A DNA stretch of 64,000 nucleotides. Source: Salinimonas lutimaris. Its GTDB lineage: Bacteria; Pseudomonadota; Gammaproteobacteria; Enterobacterales; Alteromonadaceae. The stretch covers positions 1,760,001 through 1,824,000 of the forward strand of contig NZ_CP036536.1 in the NCBI RefSeq assembly GCF_005222225.1, read 5' to 3'. The notes under the pieces were generated by a model. That model worked only from the letters and a program-made list of their open reading frames with translations. It searched no databases and was not told where the DNA came from. This document shows, one piece after another, positions 1-7,071 of the stretch (position 1 is the stretch's first letter; each line of letters starts with the position of its first letter). The translations under genes and the position numbers were made by a program.

Positions 1-2343
1 TTGGTTGGCGGACTGGCAGCAGGTATTGGCCAGTTTAAAATTGATGCCTCAGCCGACACCCTGTTGGTAAAAGACAACAAGCTTTATATTGAGAGTCAGC
101 TGGCCGCGCAGGTGTTCTCGCCTGACGAATTTATTTTGCTGGCATATCAACCCGAATCGCATCCTCTGTATAGCCGCCAGACATTTGATGATATTGCGCA
201 GATGTCTGCGCAAATTAAAAAAATGGAAAGGGTGGAGGCTGTCACATCTATTTTAACGGTGCCACTGATTCAGGATAAATCGTCGCTTACCGGCGATACT
301 GATGTGAGTCAGTTAAGCTGGCAGGCACAAAAATACTCGCCGCAACAGATGCAACAGCTCATTAGCGGTCATCCGATATTTACCGACTTACTGGTTAACC
401 GTGAGGACACGGCAACGGCCATTCAGGTTGTGTTCCGGCAGAACCCGGAATTGCAGAGCCTGGAACAGCAGATGACGGAGATTGAAGCGAATCTGCTGAC
501 CCGGGACTTAACTGAACAAGAGCAAAGCCAGCTGGCAGCGTTAAAAGCGCAGGCAGACCCGATTAAACAGGCGCTTACCCGACAAAGACAACAGGAAATT
601 GACCAGCTTAATCAGATCGCCTCACAGGTGAATGGACGCGCTTCAACTTACCTGGGCGGCTCTTACGTAGTAGGCCAGCACCTGGTGGATATTATTCGTT
701 CAGATTTAACCCTGTTTGGTTCAGCAATTGCGGCAGTCATCGCCTTATTGCTGCTGATTTTGTATCGCTCGGTGAGATGGGTGATATTTCCGCTAGGTGC
801 CTGCGCGGTGAGCGTCAGCATGACGATGGGACTGTTTGGCTGGCTGGATATGCGTACCACGGTGATCTCTGCCAATTTCATCGCACTTCAGCTTATTCTG
901 ACTTTAGCTGTCATGATTCATCTGATTGGTGCATACCGGGATATCAGTCACCAGCAACCGGCTTTAAACCAGTATGAGCGGGTGACAGCGATGCTGAAGC
1001 AAAAGCTCAGCCCCTGTTTTTATGCCACCCTGACCACCTCGGTGGGGTTTGCCTCTTTGATTTTCAGTGGTCTGCAACCCGTGGTGGATTTTGGGTATAT
1101 GATGCTAAGTGCCATGATTATCACCATGCTAGTCGGCCTGCTGTTATTTCCTGCACTGCTGGCGCTGCTACGCGCTAAACATGAAAGTCATGATTATAGC
1201 TGGATCACCGGGTTACTGAATAAACTGAAAACCTTGTCCCTGCGTGCGCCTGGTACCATTACCGTGCTTATTTTACTGATATTTGGCGGCACAGCCTTTG
1301 GTATTAGCCGGTTAAATGTAGAAAACTCATTCATTGATTATTTTGCTAAAGATACGCAGGTATACCAGGAACTGGCTTTTATCGACAAACAGTTTGGCGG
1401 CTCTACACCACTGGATATAATTCTGGATATGGGGGAGGTTGATGATGAGCAACAACTGGTGTTAACCGCCGATACCGTTAACCAGCTGCAACTGGTACAG
1501 GCTGCGGTAAATGCGTTTAAGGCCACCGGTAGTGTGACCTCCATTGCTAATTTCACCGAACTGGCCAAGCAGCTTAACGATAATAAGCCACTTACCGAAT
1601 ATGAACTGACCGCTATTTATCGCCTGCTGGATGAAAAAGTGGTCGATCAGCTTATCGGCGCTTATTTTTCACCGCAAACTGGCCAGTTGCGTATTTCGGT
1701 ACGAGTGCAGGACACCACCGACAATTTAAACCGCGCCGCATTTTTACAGGACTTGAAACAGGATATCAGCACGGTTGGTGTGGCTGCTGATGATGTGCAG
1801 TTAACCAGTCTGTTTGTACTGTATCAGGATATTTTAAGCCGATTGTTTGATTCTCAGGTCACCACCCTGGGTATCGTGTATCTGGTGCTGGCGATAGTAT
1901 TGCTGGTTATCTTTCGCTCGCTGAAAGTGGCGTTAATAGCGCTTATCCCCAACGTAATGACCACCCTGGGCATTCTGGGCGTGATTGGGTGGCTGGGCAT
2001 TCCGCTGGATATTATGACCATTACCATTGCCGCTATTGCCATGGGCATTGCGGTGGACGACACCATCCACTTTGTTCATGCCTGGTTGTCAGGCCATAAG
2101 CGAGGAGATGCAGGCCAGGCCTGCAAGGAAGCGTTTGGTCACACCGGAATGGCTATACTGTTTACTACGACCATTATCGCTACCGGCTTCTCCTTATTCG
2201 GGTTTTCAGACTTTATCCCCAGTGTTAACTTTGGCCTACTTACCGCTACCGCGATGATTATGGCGCTGGTAACTGATTTAACACTATTGCCAGCTCTGCT
2301 GAATAAGTTTGTTGGCCGTACCCAAACCCAGCCCGCGGGTTAA
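1..2343 (+). CDS. RND/MMPL-family exporter permease, 5' truncated
   Basis: Inner-membrane permease of the RND/MMPL superfamily, probably exporting a hydrophobic substrate with proton coupling. The visible 780 residues hold two repeats: a periplasmic loop (about 15-230), a block of membrane helices (about 235-395, beginning SDLTLFGSAIAAVIALLLLI), a further helix near 415-435, a second periplasmic loop (about 440-620) and a final helix block (about 625-765). The second block has the acidic stretch GIAVDDTIHFVHAW, typical of this family. The frame is open at base 1 and the first residues look like the tail of the first helix followed by the FKIDASADTLL segment normally found just after it. The real start is therefore upstream of the window, and the TTG at base 1 is only the first in-frame codon. 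Substrate cannot be predicted. Confidence 0.85.
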   Translation: MVGGLAAGIGQFKIDASADTLLVKDNKLYIESQLAAQVFSPDEFILLAYQPESHPLYSRQTFDDIAQMSAQIKKMERVEAVTSILTVPLIQDKSSLTGDTDVSQLSWQAQKYSPQQMQQLISGHPIFTDLLVNREDTATAIQVVFRQNPELQSLEQQMTEIEANLLTRDLTEQEQSQLAALKAQADPIKQALTRQRQQEIDQLNQIASQVNGRASTYLGGSYVVGQHLVDIIRSDLTLFGSAIAAVIALLLLILYRSVRWVIFPLGACAVSVSMTMGLFGWLDMRTTVISANFIALQLILTLAVMIHLIGAYRDISHQQPALNQYERVTAMLKQKLSPCFYATLTTSVGFASLIFSGLQPVVDFGYMMLSAMIITMLVGLLLFPALLALLRAKHESHDYSWITGLLNKLKTLSLRAPGTITVLILLIFGGTAFGISRLNVENSFIDYFAKDTQVYQELAFIDKQFGGSTPLDIILDMGEVDDEQQLVLTADTVNQLQLVQAAVNAFKATGSVTSIANFTELAKQLNDNKPLTEYELTAIYRLLDEKVVDQLIGAYFSPQTGQLRISVRVQDTTDNLNRAAFLQDLKQDISTVGVAADDVQLTSLFVLYQDILSRLFDSQVTTLGIVYLVLAIVLLVIFRSLKVALIALIPNVMTTLGILGVIGWLGIPLDIMTITIAAIAMGIAVDDTIHFVHAWLSGHKRGDAGQACKEAFGHTGMAILFTTTIIATGFSLFGFSDFIPSVNFGLLTATAMIMALVTDLTLLPALLNKFVGRTQTQPAG

Positions 2344-2730
2344 CCCCGACACAGAGCCTGACCGGTTCGACTCTTGTACAGCGCCTGATCTGAAACAGAT
2401 ATTCATGCAGGCGCTGAATCTATTACTACAGAATAAATAGCGAAAGTGTGCAGAATTGTACCCGGTGATGACCAAAGTTAGCGTGCTGCTATAGTTCGAT
2501 GCGGATAGCAACGGTACAACGTACTGGTTTTCAGGGTGAATACTTCGATAAGTACCCAGTCGACAGAGCCTGAACACACGGAATATAAGATTGTAGGGTT
2601 ACGCTGACGAGGGCAGGGAAGTTACGTTAAAACGGGTGGAATACTAACCGCTTAGTATGCTGAGTATAAGGGCAAGCCCCCGTATATAAAACAAAGCGGG
2701 GGGCAAGAGTGCTAACGTGAAGATCGCAGG
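2344..2730. other. intergenic region with hairpins, no gene seen
   Basis: About 390 bases between the RND gene and the next minus-strand gene. The clearest structure is a 9-bp perfect inverted repeat (CAGCGCCTG at 2379-2387 with CAGGCGCTG at 2408-2416), whose loop contains a second small hairpin (ATCTG-AAA-CAGAT). There is no T-run after it, so it is not a canonical terminator. A GC-rich hairpin (GCCCCCG at 2676-2682 with the G-run at 2697-2704) lies past the 3' end of the minus-strand gene at 2731 and could end that transcript, again without a clear U-tract. The open frames here look like chance. Confidence 0.5.
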
Positions 2731-2940
2731 CTAAGGATGAGCCGGAGCATCTTCAATTAAACTCAGCATTTTGGGGTTGTTCCCCATCTTGGCAAGTTCA
2801 ATAAGGTGTTGTTTTTGAAGAATGTCCAGGCTATGAGTAGCAAGCAGCTGCTTGACCCGCTCAACTTCATCGTTGGCGATGGCAGACTGAATACCTTCCA
2901 TACCGGCAATACTGCGTGATTGTTTGTCTGATTCACTCAT
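2731..2940 (-). CDS. small hypothetical protein (69 aa)
   Basis: I do not recognise the family. It is a short soluble protein, acidic at the N terminus, with predicted helices (about 15-35 and 38-60) and a segment LIELAKMGNNPKMLSLIED. ATG at 2940 is chosen over the ATG four codons upstream because GGAG lies at a good distance before 2940 (GGAGAAGATT-ATG). It sits directly downstream of a terminator (2968-2996) that ends the lipoprotein gene, so it is probably transcribed separately. The good ribosome site and clean coding frame support a real gene; function unknown. Confidence 0.6.
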   Translation of the reverse strand: MSESDKQSRSIAGMEGIQSAIANDEVERVKQLLATHSLDILQKQHLIELAKMGNNPKMLSLIEDAPAHP

Positions 2941-2967
2941 AATCTTCTCCACAAAGTCTAAAGGTAC

Positions 2968-2996
2968 AAAAAACCCGGCCGTAGCCGGGTTTTTCA
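2968..2996 (-). terminator. rho-independent terminator of the DUF1328/lipoprotein transcript
   Basis: ACCCGGC (2973-2979) pairs with GCCGGGT (2984-2990). The stem is flanked by A-runs on the left and T-runs on the right, so it could work in both directions. On the minus strand it lies about 15 bases past the stop of the lipoprotein gene at 3011 and is followed by a U-tract. Confidence 0.8.
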
Positions 2997-3010
2997 GGAT
3001 AATGATGCTA

Positions 3011-3208
3011 TTAGCAATCTTTATCTTCGGCGTTCATGCCATCTTTTACGTCTTCACAGGTATCTTCCATTGCGTTACCTGCATCAGTCATCGCCTCGTC
3101 GACCTTTTCGCCAGCATTCTCAGCGCTACCGTCATCACTACACGCTGCTACAGAAAATGCAAATACTGCAACAAACATCAACTTCATTAGATTTTTAATA
3201 GACAACAT
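3011..3208 (-). CDS. small lipoprotein (65 aa)
   Basis: Probable small envelope lipoprotein. Residues 1-22 form a signal peptide ending in the lipobox SVAAC, with lipidation predicted at Cys23. The mature part is a short, very acidic Asp/Glu/Ala-rich helix-prone segment with two further cysteines (EDTCEDVKD and the C-terminal Cys). The layout resembles entericidin-like lipoproteins, but the sequence match is not good enough to name it. A GGA-containing ribosome site precedes ATG 3208. It follows the DUF1328 gene by only 27 bases on the same strand and ends at a clear terminator, so the two probably form one stress-type transcript. Confidence 0.75.
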   Translation of the reverse strand: MLSIKNLMKLMFVAVFAFSVAACSDDGSAENAGEKVDEAMTDAGNAMEDTCEDVKDGMNAEDKDC

Positions 3209-3235
3209 AATAGTCCTTGCTCCTTAATTATAAAT

Positions 3236-3412
3236 TTATACTTTCGGTGACTTGCCACGCAATGCGTTAGCTATTAGTGAAATCACTAAAAGTGCTACAA
3301 ATACGAAAAACAGAAATTGGGCAATGCCTGTTGCTGCACCGGCAATGCCGCCAAAGCCAAAAACAGCTGCAATAATGGCTATAATAAAAAATGTAATCGC
3401 CCAACCTAGCAT
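3236..3412 (-). CDS. DUF1328 (YtjA/UPF0391) small membrane protein
   Basis: 58-residue inner-membrane protein of the DUF1328 family. It is almost all hydrophobic: helix 1 about 2-20 ([20 protein letters not shown]), the family Gly-rich turn [11 protein letters not shown], and helix 2 about 30-50, then a short basic tail. The length equals the usual 50-60 residues. ATG 3412 is chosen because the protein then begins MLGWAITF, like E. coli YtjA, and has GAGG eight bases upstream; the earlier in-frame ATG would add an unlikely polar extension. A sigma-54-like element lies at 3455-3471. Members are often part of general stress regulons; the molecular role is unknown. Confidence 0.88.
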   Translation of the reverse strand: MLGWAITFFIIAIIAAVFGFGGIAGAATGIAQFLFFVFVALLVISLIANALRGKSPKV

Positions 3413-3454
3413 AACGTTATCCTCGTATCGCTCCATAAAAGTCACTAATACTTA

Positions 3455-3471
3455 TGCGTTATTTGTGCCAG
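3455..3471 (-). promoter_or_regulatory. sigma-54 -24/-12 promoter candidate for the DUF1328 gene
   Basis: Read on the minus strand: CTGGCACAAATAACGCA. The -24 half CTGGCAC is perfect, the GG-N10-GC spacing is exact and the -12 half ends GCA but lacks the TT of TTGC. I count 10 of 13 fixed consensus positions. A start site 12 bases downstream would give a leader of about 30 bases before ATG 3412. Confidence 0.55.
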
Positions 3472-3736
3472 ATTGTAAGTTACTGATTTTATATGTTTTT
3501 TGCTTTTCTTTGTCGAATAACTACGTAAATCATCATCCACAATTACAGGCGCTATGCACTTTTTACACGAGTCAATAATTCGGGATGAAATTTAAGCTAA
3601 CATGAGAGGTGACTGAAATAAAAGAAGTTTTTACACATGTATGTCAATATTCTGGTACCCGTCTCAAACAGAGTACTACTTGTTTAATTACCCTGATAAC
3701 GTACTCTGGGTAAAAAAAGGCGGAACAGGAGTTTTC

Positions 3737-4375
3737 ATGAGCAAACAACATTCAGCATTTATTGGATTAATGCAGCGCGCGCGCAACGTAAAACGATGGC
3801 CGCTAATGGCGCAGTTTCAGGAAGAAATGCTGTCTACACATATCTACGAAGCATCTTTTGTTGGTCATATGCTCGGTGCTATTGCTGCCGATATTTTTGA
3901 TGAGGAGGTGAGTCCGGATCGGGTAGCTGCAATGGCACTATTTCACGAGGGCAGTGAAATTGCGGGAATGAGTGATATACCCAGCCCGGTTAAATATCAT
4001 GACCCGGATACCACGACAGCCATTAAAAAGCTCGAACGCCGGTTTGAAGCTATGCTGTTGCAAACTTTGCCTGATGCCCTTAAACAGCGTTATCAGCCGT
4101 TGATTGAACAGGATAAGCATGATGTACATGTTCGCCTGGCAAAGGCTGCAGACGTATTGTGTGCTTATCTTAAGTGCGATTATGAGTTGTCGAAATCTAA
4201 CGGCGAATTTTCCAATGCCATGGTAGAGATGGAAATTCAGCTCAAAAAATACCGGGATACACTGCCTAGTGTCGATTATTTTTGTCAGATGTTTTTAGAT
4301 GACGCAAAAAGTACACTGGACGAACAAACCAAAGATCTGGAGTGGGTGGAGCGGGCAAGTAATCTACACCTGTAG
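3737..4375 (+). CDS. yfbR: YfbR-like HD-domain 5'-nucleotidase with HE in place of HD
   Basis: 212-residue HD-superfamily protein matching E. coli YfbR, a cytoplasmic 5'-deoxynucleoside monophosphate phosphatase of nucleotide salvage. Conserved stretches: STH (His35), ALFH (His70), SEI (Glu74), SDIPSPVKY (Asp80) and KAADVLCAYLKC (Asp139). These align with E. coli His33, His68, Glu72, Asp77 and Asp137. The residue after His70 is Glu71 (codon GAG) where the family signature has Asp, so the HD pair reads HE. ATG 3737 is preferred to an upstream in-frame ATG because AGGAG precedes it at good spacing and the protein then starts like YfbR. An ORF begins at the base after its stop. Confidence 0.85.
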   Translation: MSKQHSAFIGLMQRARNVKRWPLMAQFQEEMLSTHIYEASFVGHMLGAIAADIFDEEVSPDRVAAMALFHEGSEIAGMSDIPSPVKYHDPDTTTAIKKLERRFEAMLLQTLPDALKQRYQPLIEQDKHDVHVRLAKAADVLCAYLKCDYELSKSNGEFSNAMVEMEIQLKKYRDTLPSVDYFCQMFLDDAKSTLDEQTKDLEWVERASNLHL

Positions 4376-4549
4376 ATGACGTATAAATTGCTGGCTATTG
4401 CGTGGATAAGCATAGGCATCGTTCTGAGTATAAACATTGGTCAGACTCAATGCACCTTTACTGATTGTAAACAGCTACGCGACAAATCACGAAAGACTGA
4501 CTATCACATGTTACATAGCCAGTCGGCTGTTCAGGCAGACACTTTGTGA
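4376..4549 (+). CDS. possible 57-residue membrane or exported peptide
   Basis: An ATG directly abuts the yfbR stop codon and opens a 57-codon frame. Residues 4-22 are hydrophobic (KLLAIAWISIGIVLSINIG), followed by a polar tail with two cysteines. It could be translated by reinitiation from yfbR. The 3' end overlaps the convergent PA2169-type gene by 19 bases. There is no independent ribosome site and I recognise no family, so it may be chance. Confidence 0.25.
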   Translation: MTYKLLAIAWISIGIVLSINIGQTQCTFTDCKQLRDKSRKTDYHMLHSQSAVQADTL

Positions 4550-4980
4550 AGGGAGCGTATCTCGTCATGACATTGCTGCATACGTGTGCGAATCCGGCGT
4601 AACTCACAAGCAAAAGTCTGGGGTTGATTATCATCAAGCGCTGTATCAATGACATCCAGCACTTTATTTTCTACCTGTTCCAGTTGTTTAACATACAGAC
4701 AGTCGTTAGCAGATTTCACTGACTCCATCAGTTCAGTGTATAACTTACGGATCCCGATGGTCCAGTCAGTATATTGGACGGTGTCAGCCTGCTGGGTTAC
4801 TGTCATGTATTTGCGCAGAGCGATAACAGCCAGTTCTTTTTCTTCAATCATACGATTAAACATGGCCTGTAAATGCTCGCTGGACACTTTACGCTTGCTG
4901 TCCTGGTAAAATGTAATTCCACCGTTAAGGACTTTAATTATCTCTGCCACCTGATTGTCACTAACCGGTACTGAATTCAT
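4531..4980 (-). CDS. PA2169-family four-helix-bundle protein (DUF2383)
   Basis: 149-residue soluble protein resembling the PA2169/DUF2383 family, ferritin-like four-helix bundles often found among bacterial stress genes. The N terminus runs VAEIIKVLNGGITFYQDSKR, followed by long amphipathic helices (about 35-60, 68-100, 105-145), consistent with the bundle. AAGGAG precedes ATG 4980 at six bases. A possible weak sigma-54 element lies upstream at 5029-5045. Its immediate neighbours are other stress-type envelope genes. Biochemical role unknown. Confidence 0.75.
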   Translation of the reverse strand: MNSVPVSDNQVAEIIKVLNGGITFYQDSKRKVSSEHLQAMFNRMIEEKELAVIALRKYMTVTQQADTVQYTDWTIGIRKLYTELMESVKSANDCLYVKQLEQVENKVLDVIDTALDDNQPQTFACELRRIRTRMQQCHDEIRSLHKVSA

Positions 4981-5028
4981 TTCCTACTCCTTCAAGAAGG
5001 CATAAGTTACTGATACTGCCATTGTCAA

Positions 5029-5045
5029 TGCACAGGGCATTCCAA
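5029..5045 (-). promoter_or_regulatory. weak sigma-54 promoter candidate for the PA2169-type gene
   Basis: On the minus strand TTGGAATGCCCTGTGCA shows GG-N10-GC spacing and about 10 of 13 fixed -24/-12 positions, with TGCA at the -12 half but two mismatches in TGGCAC. The predicted leader before ATG 4980 is about 38 bases, similar to the DUF1328 case. Weaker than the exoD element. Confidence 0.35.
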
Positions 5046-5195
5046 AAACCACGGCTGAAGTGTCAAACTAAAAAAATAAAAAAGTCTTTTATATCAATGC
5101 TTAAAAAGTAAAACGCTGTGCTACTTGACGTAGAGGGGAAGGGTATTGCAACCGGGCGAGAATTATTTCCAATAAAATTGTAAATCTTGTTCATC

Positions 5196-5218
5196 ACGGC
5201 CGGAAGGATACCGGCCGT
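5196..5218 (-). terminator. hairpin after the 5231-6903 operon
   Basis: ACGGCCGG (5196-5203) pairs perfectly with CCGGCCGT (5211-5218) around a 7-base loop, 12 bases past the stop of the minus-strand gene at 5231. The tract beyond it on the minus strand is not T-rich, so termination efficiency is uncertain. Confidence 0.55.
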
Positions 5219-5230
5219 ATCATCAGGCTG

Positions 5231-5806
5231 CTAGCTTTTTGAATCTGGTGGCGTTTTAAGCAGGTCTGTTACTTTAAAGGCCCGCTTGTCGGTACTGATT
5301 TTGCTGTCACCCATGCGTACTACAATGGAATAGTACACATCTTTAGTTCGCGTTTTTTCTACCGTTACACCTGAATCCGTCGCTTCATAAGGTTGGGCTA
5401 CCTCATTACAGCCTGACATAGTGCATTGTTCTTCTTTGAGTACCGGTGGCAGCGTATTGGTATCTTTGCGAGTCACGCTGCGTGCTTCGCGGGATTTACG
5501 CTGTACATCGGTTTTCACCAGGCTCACCCATTCATAGCCTTTTTGCCTGGCAATTTCGGCAGCGCGGTATAAAGAATATTCCTGCACCTTGTCGGCAGGC
5601 GTTGCTTCGGTGGCTTTAAACATCACCCGGTATTCGCTGTCACTTAACTCCATACTGGAGTAACCATAAGCGTCACTGGTTTGAGCAGCGCGATAAAGAG
5701 TGGGTTGAGTGGGGGATTGAGAAACACATGCGCTTAAGGAGACAGAAGCAGCCACCAAGCCAATGCATAACGACTTACCTAAGGGGCGGTGCGTCCAGTG
5801 AGCCAT
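5231..5806 (-). CDS. CC0125/CC1285-like lipoprotein
   Basis: 191-residue predicted lipoprotein. An N-terminal signal (about 10-27) ends in the lipobox LSAC with lipidation at Cys27. The mature part carries a conserved-looking core: YGYSSMELSDSEYRVMFKAT, then EYSLYRAAEIARQKGYEWV, which is the pattern I associate with the CC0125/CC1285 lipoprotein family. A Cys pair (QCTMSGC) sits in the middle, and a predicted beta segment (VYYSIVVRMGD) follows. AAGGAA precedes ATG 5806. It starts 10 bases after the preceding gene and is the last member of the YqjD/E/K-like operon. Role unknown, probably outer-membrane or periplasmic stress. Confidence 0.7.
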   Translation of the reverse strand: MAHWTHRPLGKSLCIGLVAASVSLSACVSQSPTQPTLYRAAQTSDAYGYSSMELSDSEYRVMFKATEATPADKVQEYSLYRAAEIARQKGYEWVSLVKTDVQRKSREARSVTRKDTNTLPPVLKEEQCTMSGCNEVAQPYEATDSGVTVEKTRTKDVYYSIVVRMGDSKISTDKRAFKVTDLLKTPPDSKS

Positions 5807-5816
5807 AAAATGTTCC

Positions 5817-6074
5817 TTATGTTATAAATTTAAAAAATGCGGTTCTGGCAAAGGCAATTAACGCATAGTGACGTCGTTTTTTAGGGTTACTGGTGGTGGC
5901 CCCTTTAAAAGCCCCGGCTGCAAAAATAGACAACAGCATAGAAGGTTTTCCCATCATTAAGCGGGCCCGCTGTTTTGCCTGTTTTTGCAGATAATCCGTT
6001 TGCCTGCATATAACAGCATAATGGTTATGTGCCTGTTCTGCTTTCTTTATTTCCTGATTCAGAAAAAAGTTCAT
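5817..6074 (-). CDS. YqjK-like small protein
   Basis: 85-residue basic protein: an N-terminal charged helix (NQEIKKAEQAHNHYAVICRQ), then a short hydrophobic stretch (about 46-58, MLLSIFAAGAFKGA) and a basic C terminus. Sequence similarity to E. coli YqjK is not convincing by eye. The call rests on layout and position: it overlaps the YqjE-like gene by four bases (ATGA), in the same D-E-K order as the E. coli yqjDEK genes. It is probably membrane-associated. Confidence 0.5.
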   Translation of the reverse strand: MNFFLNQEIKKAEQAHNHYAVICRQTDYLQKQAKQRARLMMGKPSMLLSIFAAGAFKGATTSNPKKRRHYALIAFARTAFFKFIT

Positions 6075-6574
6075 GCCGACTCCGATTGACTGTCCCTGGC
6101 TGCCCGGGCAGACGAACCCATTAAGGTTCTGACAATAGGCATAAGGGTAATATGAGGGTAGGTTTGTTTAAGGCCCATTAAACATAAACCAAGCAGAATG
6201 CCGTTTGTAACAAGCAGGATCAGCGCGTTTAATGCAAGATGAACACCTGCTCTGTCAAGAGCAACGCCGGCGAATACATTGACGATAATCCACAACACCA
6301 GACTCAGTCCCGATGCCAGTACTGCACCGGCTACAGCAACAAATACTGCCTTTTTAATAATGTCAGCTTCATGAGAAACCACATCAGCAAGCGCCAGAGA
6401 TTGTTGTTTTTTCTGAGCAATCAGCTTTTCCAGTGTGACAAATACTTCGCCGTAGGTGGTATCATCATCCAGTGTTTTATGCTCAGAACGAAGATAAGCC
6501 CACCCAGAGTCTCTGAGCGGGCTGAAACTTACAGGCCGTTCCGGCCTGTAATGTGCGGTACGTAAATTCGCCAT
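6071..6574 (-). CDS. YqjE-like membrane protein (phage-holin superfamily)
   Basis: 167-residue inner-membrane protein. After a polar N-terminal half with a predicted helix (YGEVFVTLEKLIAQKKQQSL), it has two long hydrophobic helices (about 84-110 and 116-142), the pattern of the holin-superfamily YqjE proteins. ATG 6574 is preferred to the GTG four codons upstream because GAGG is correctly spaced before it. It lies between the DUF883 gene (14-base gap) and the YqjK-like gene (ATGA overlap), matching the E. coli yqjD-yqjE-yqjK arrangement. YqjD and its paralogues bind ribosomes at the membrane in stationary phase; any such role here is inference. Confidence 0.7.
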   Translation of the reverse strand: MANLRTAHYRPERPVSFSPLRDSGWAYLRSEHKTLDDDTTYGEVFVTLEKLIAQKKQQSLALADVVSHEADIIKKAVFVAVAGAVLASGLSLVLWIIVNVFAGVALDRAGVHLALNALILLVTNGILLGLCLMGLKQTYPHITLMPIVRTLMGSSARAARDSQSESA

Positions 6575-6588
6575 ACCTGGCCTCACGT

Positions 6589-6903
6589 TTACTTTCTACG
6601 TAAAAGTGAAGTAACCAGCATACCTGCGGCAAAAGCGATGCCCGCTGCTGCAACCGGATTTTCTACCGCATATTTACGGATAGTTGATCCCTGCCATTTT
6701 TGTTCTGCCAGACGCTTGCGAGTGGCAAAATTCTCTGCCGACTCAGAGGCCGTGCTACGAAAGTTTTCTTCTGCTTTACTTGCAGAGCCTGCAAACTTAT
6801 CGACCGACGCATGCAGCGTATCCTGAACCTTGTCAGTTACCGGGTGAGTAGATTCTGGTACGCCAGTTGGCTTAGTAGTTCCTGGTTTTGCTTGAGTAGC
6901 CAT
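6589..6903 (-). CDS. DUF883 (YqjD/ElaB-type) membrane-anchored protein
   Basis: 104 residues: a disordered N terminus rich in Thr/Pro/Lys, an amphipathic central helix (about 28-75) and a C-terminal anchor with the family signature VENPVAAAGIAFAAGMLVTS followed by LLRRK. This matches the DUF883 group (ElaB, YqjD, YgaM), tail-anchored proteins known in E. coli to bind stationary-phase ribosomes. AAGGAG stands seven bases before ATG 6903. First gene of a four-gene minus-strand operon ending at 5231. Confidence 0.85.
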   Translation of the reverse strand: MATQAKPGTTKPTGVPESTHPVTDKVQDTLHASVDKFAGSASKAEENFRSTASESAENFATRKRLAEQKWQGSTIRKYAVENPVAAAGIAFAAGMLVTSLLRRK

Positions 6904-6943
6904 AATGAGTCTCCTTGATAATTAATGAATACACAAGGAGATA

Positions 6944-6960
6944 TGCATTGATTATACCAG
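6944..6960 (-). promoter_or_regulatory. promoter of the DUF883 operon: extended -10 or weak sigma-54
   Basis: On the minus strand CTGGTATAATCAATGCA contains a perfect TATAAT with an upstream TG (extended -10), and no good -35, which suggests sigma-70 or sigma-S. The same bases also show GG-N10-GC with about 9 of 13 sigma-54 positions. The sigma-70/S reading is simpler. ATG 6903 is about 40 bases downstream. Confidence 0.5.
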
Positions 6961-7071
6961 CGTGAACATTTTTATAAGTATCTGATTTTCAATGTTTTTA
7001 TTTCGTGACGGGAAAGGGGGAACAAATGCTGGTAGTAAAAGATGCAAAGGACTGTAATTCTTTCTTAATTA

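Noticed and set aside
2284..2577. 97-codon minus-strand frame over the RND 3' end and the following gap
   Set aside because: Overlaps a well-supported gene, shows no domain and has no ribosome site.
3252..3578. 108-codon plus-strand frame over the DUF1328 gene
   Set aside because: Antisense shadow of a clear small membrane protein; composition not protein-like.
6944..6960. Third sigma-54 promoter, in front of the DUF883 operon
   Set aside because: The same bases contain a perfect extended -10 (TG-G-TATAAT), a simpler explanation; sigma-54 match only about 9 of 13.
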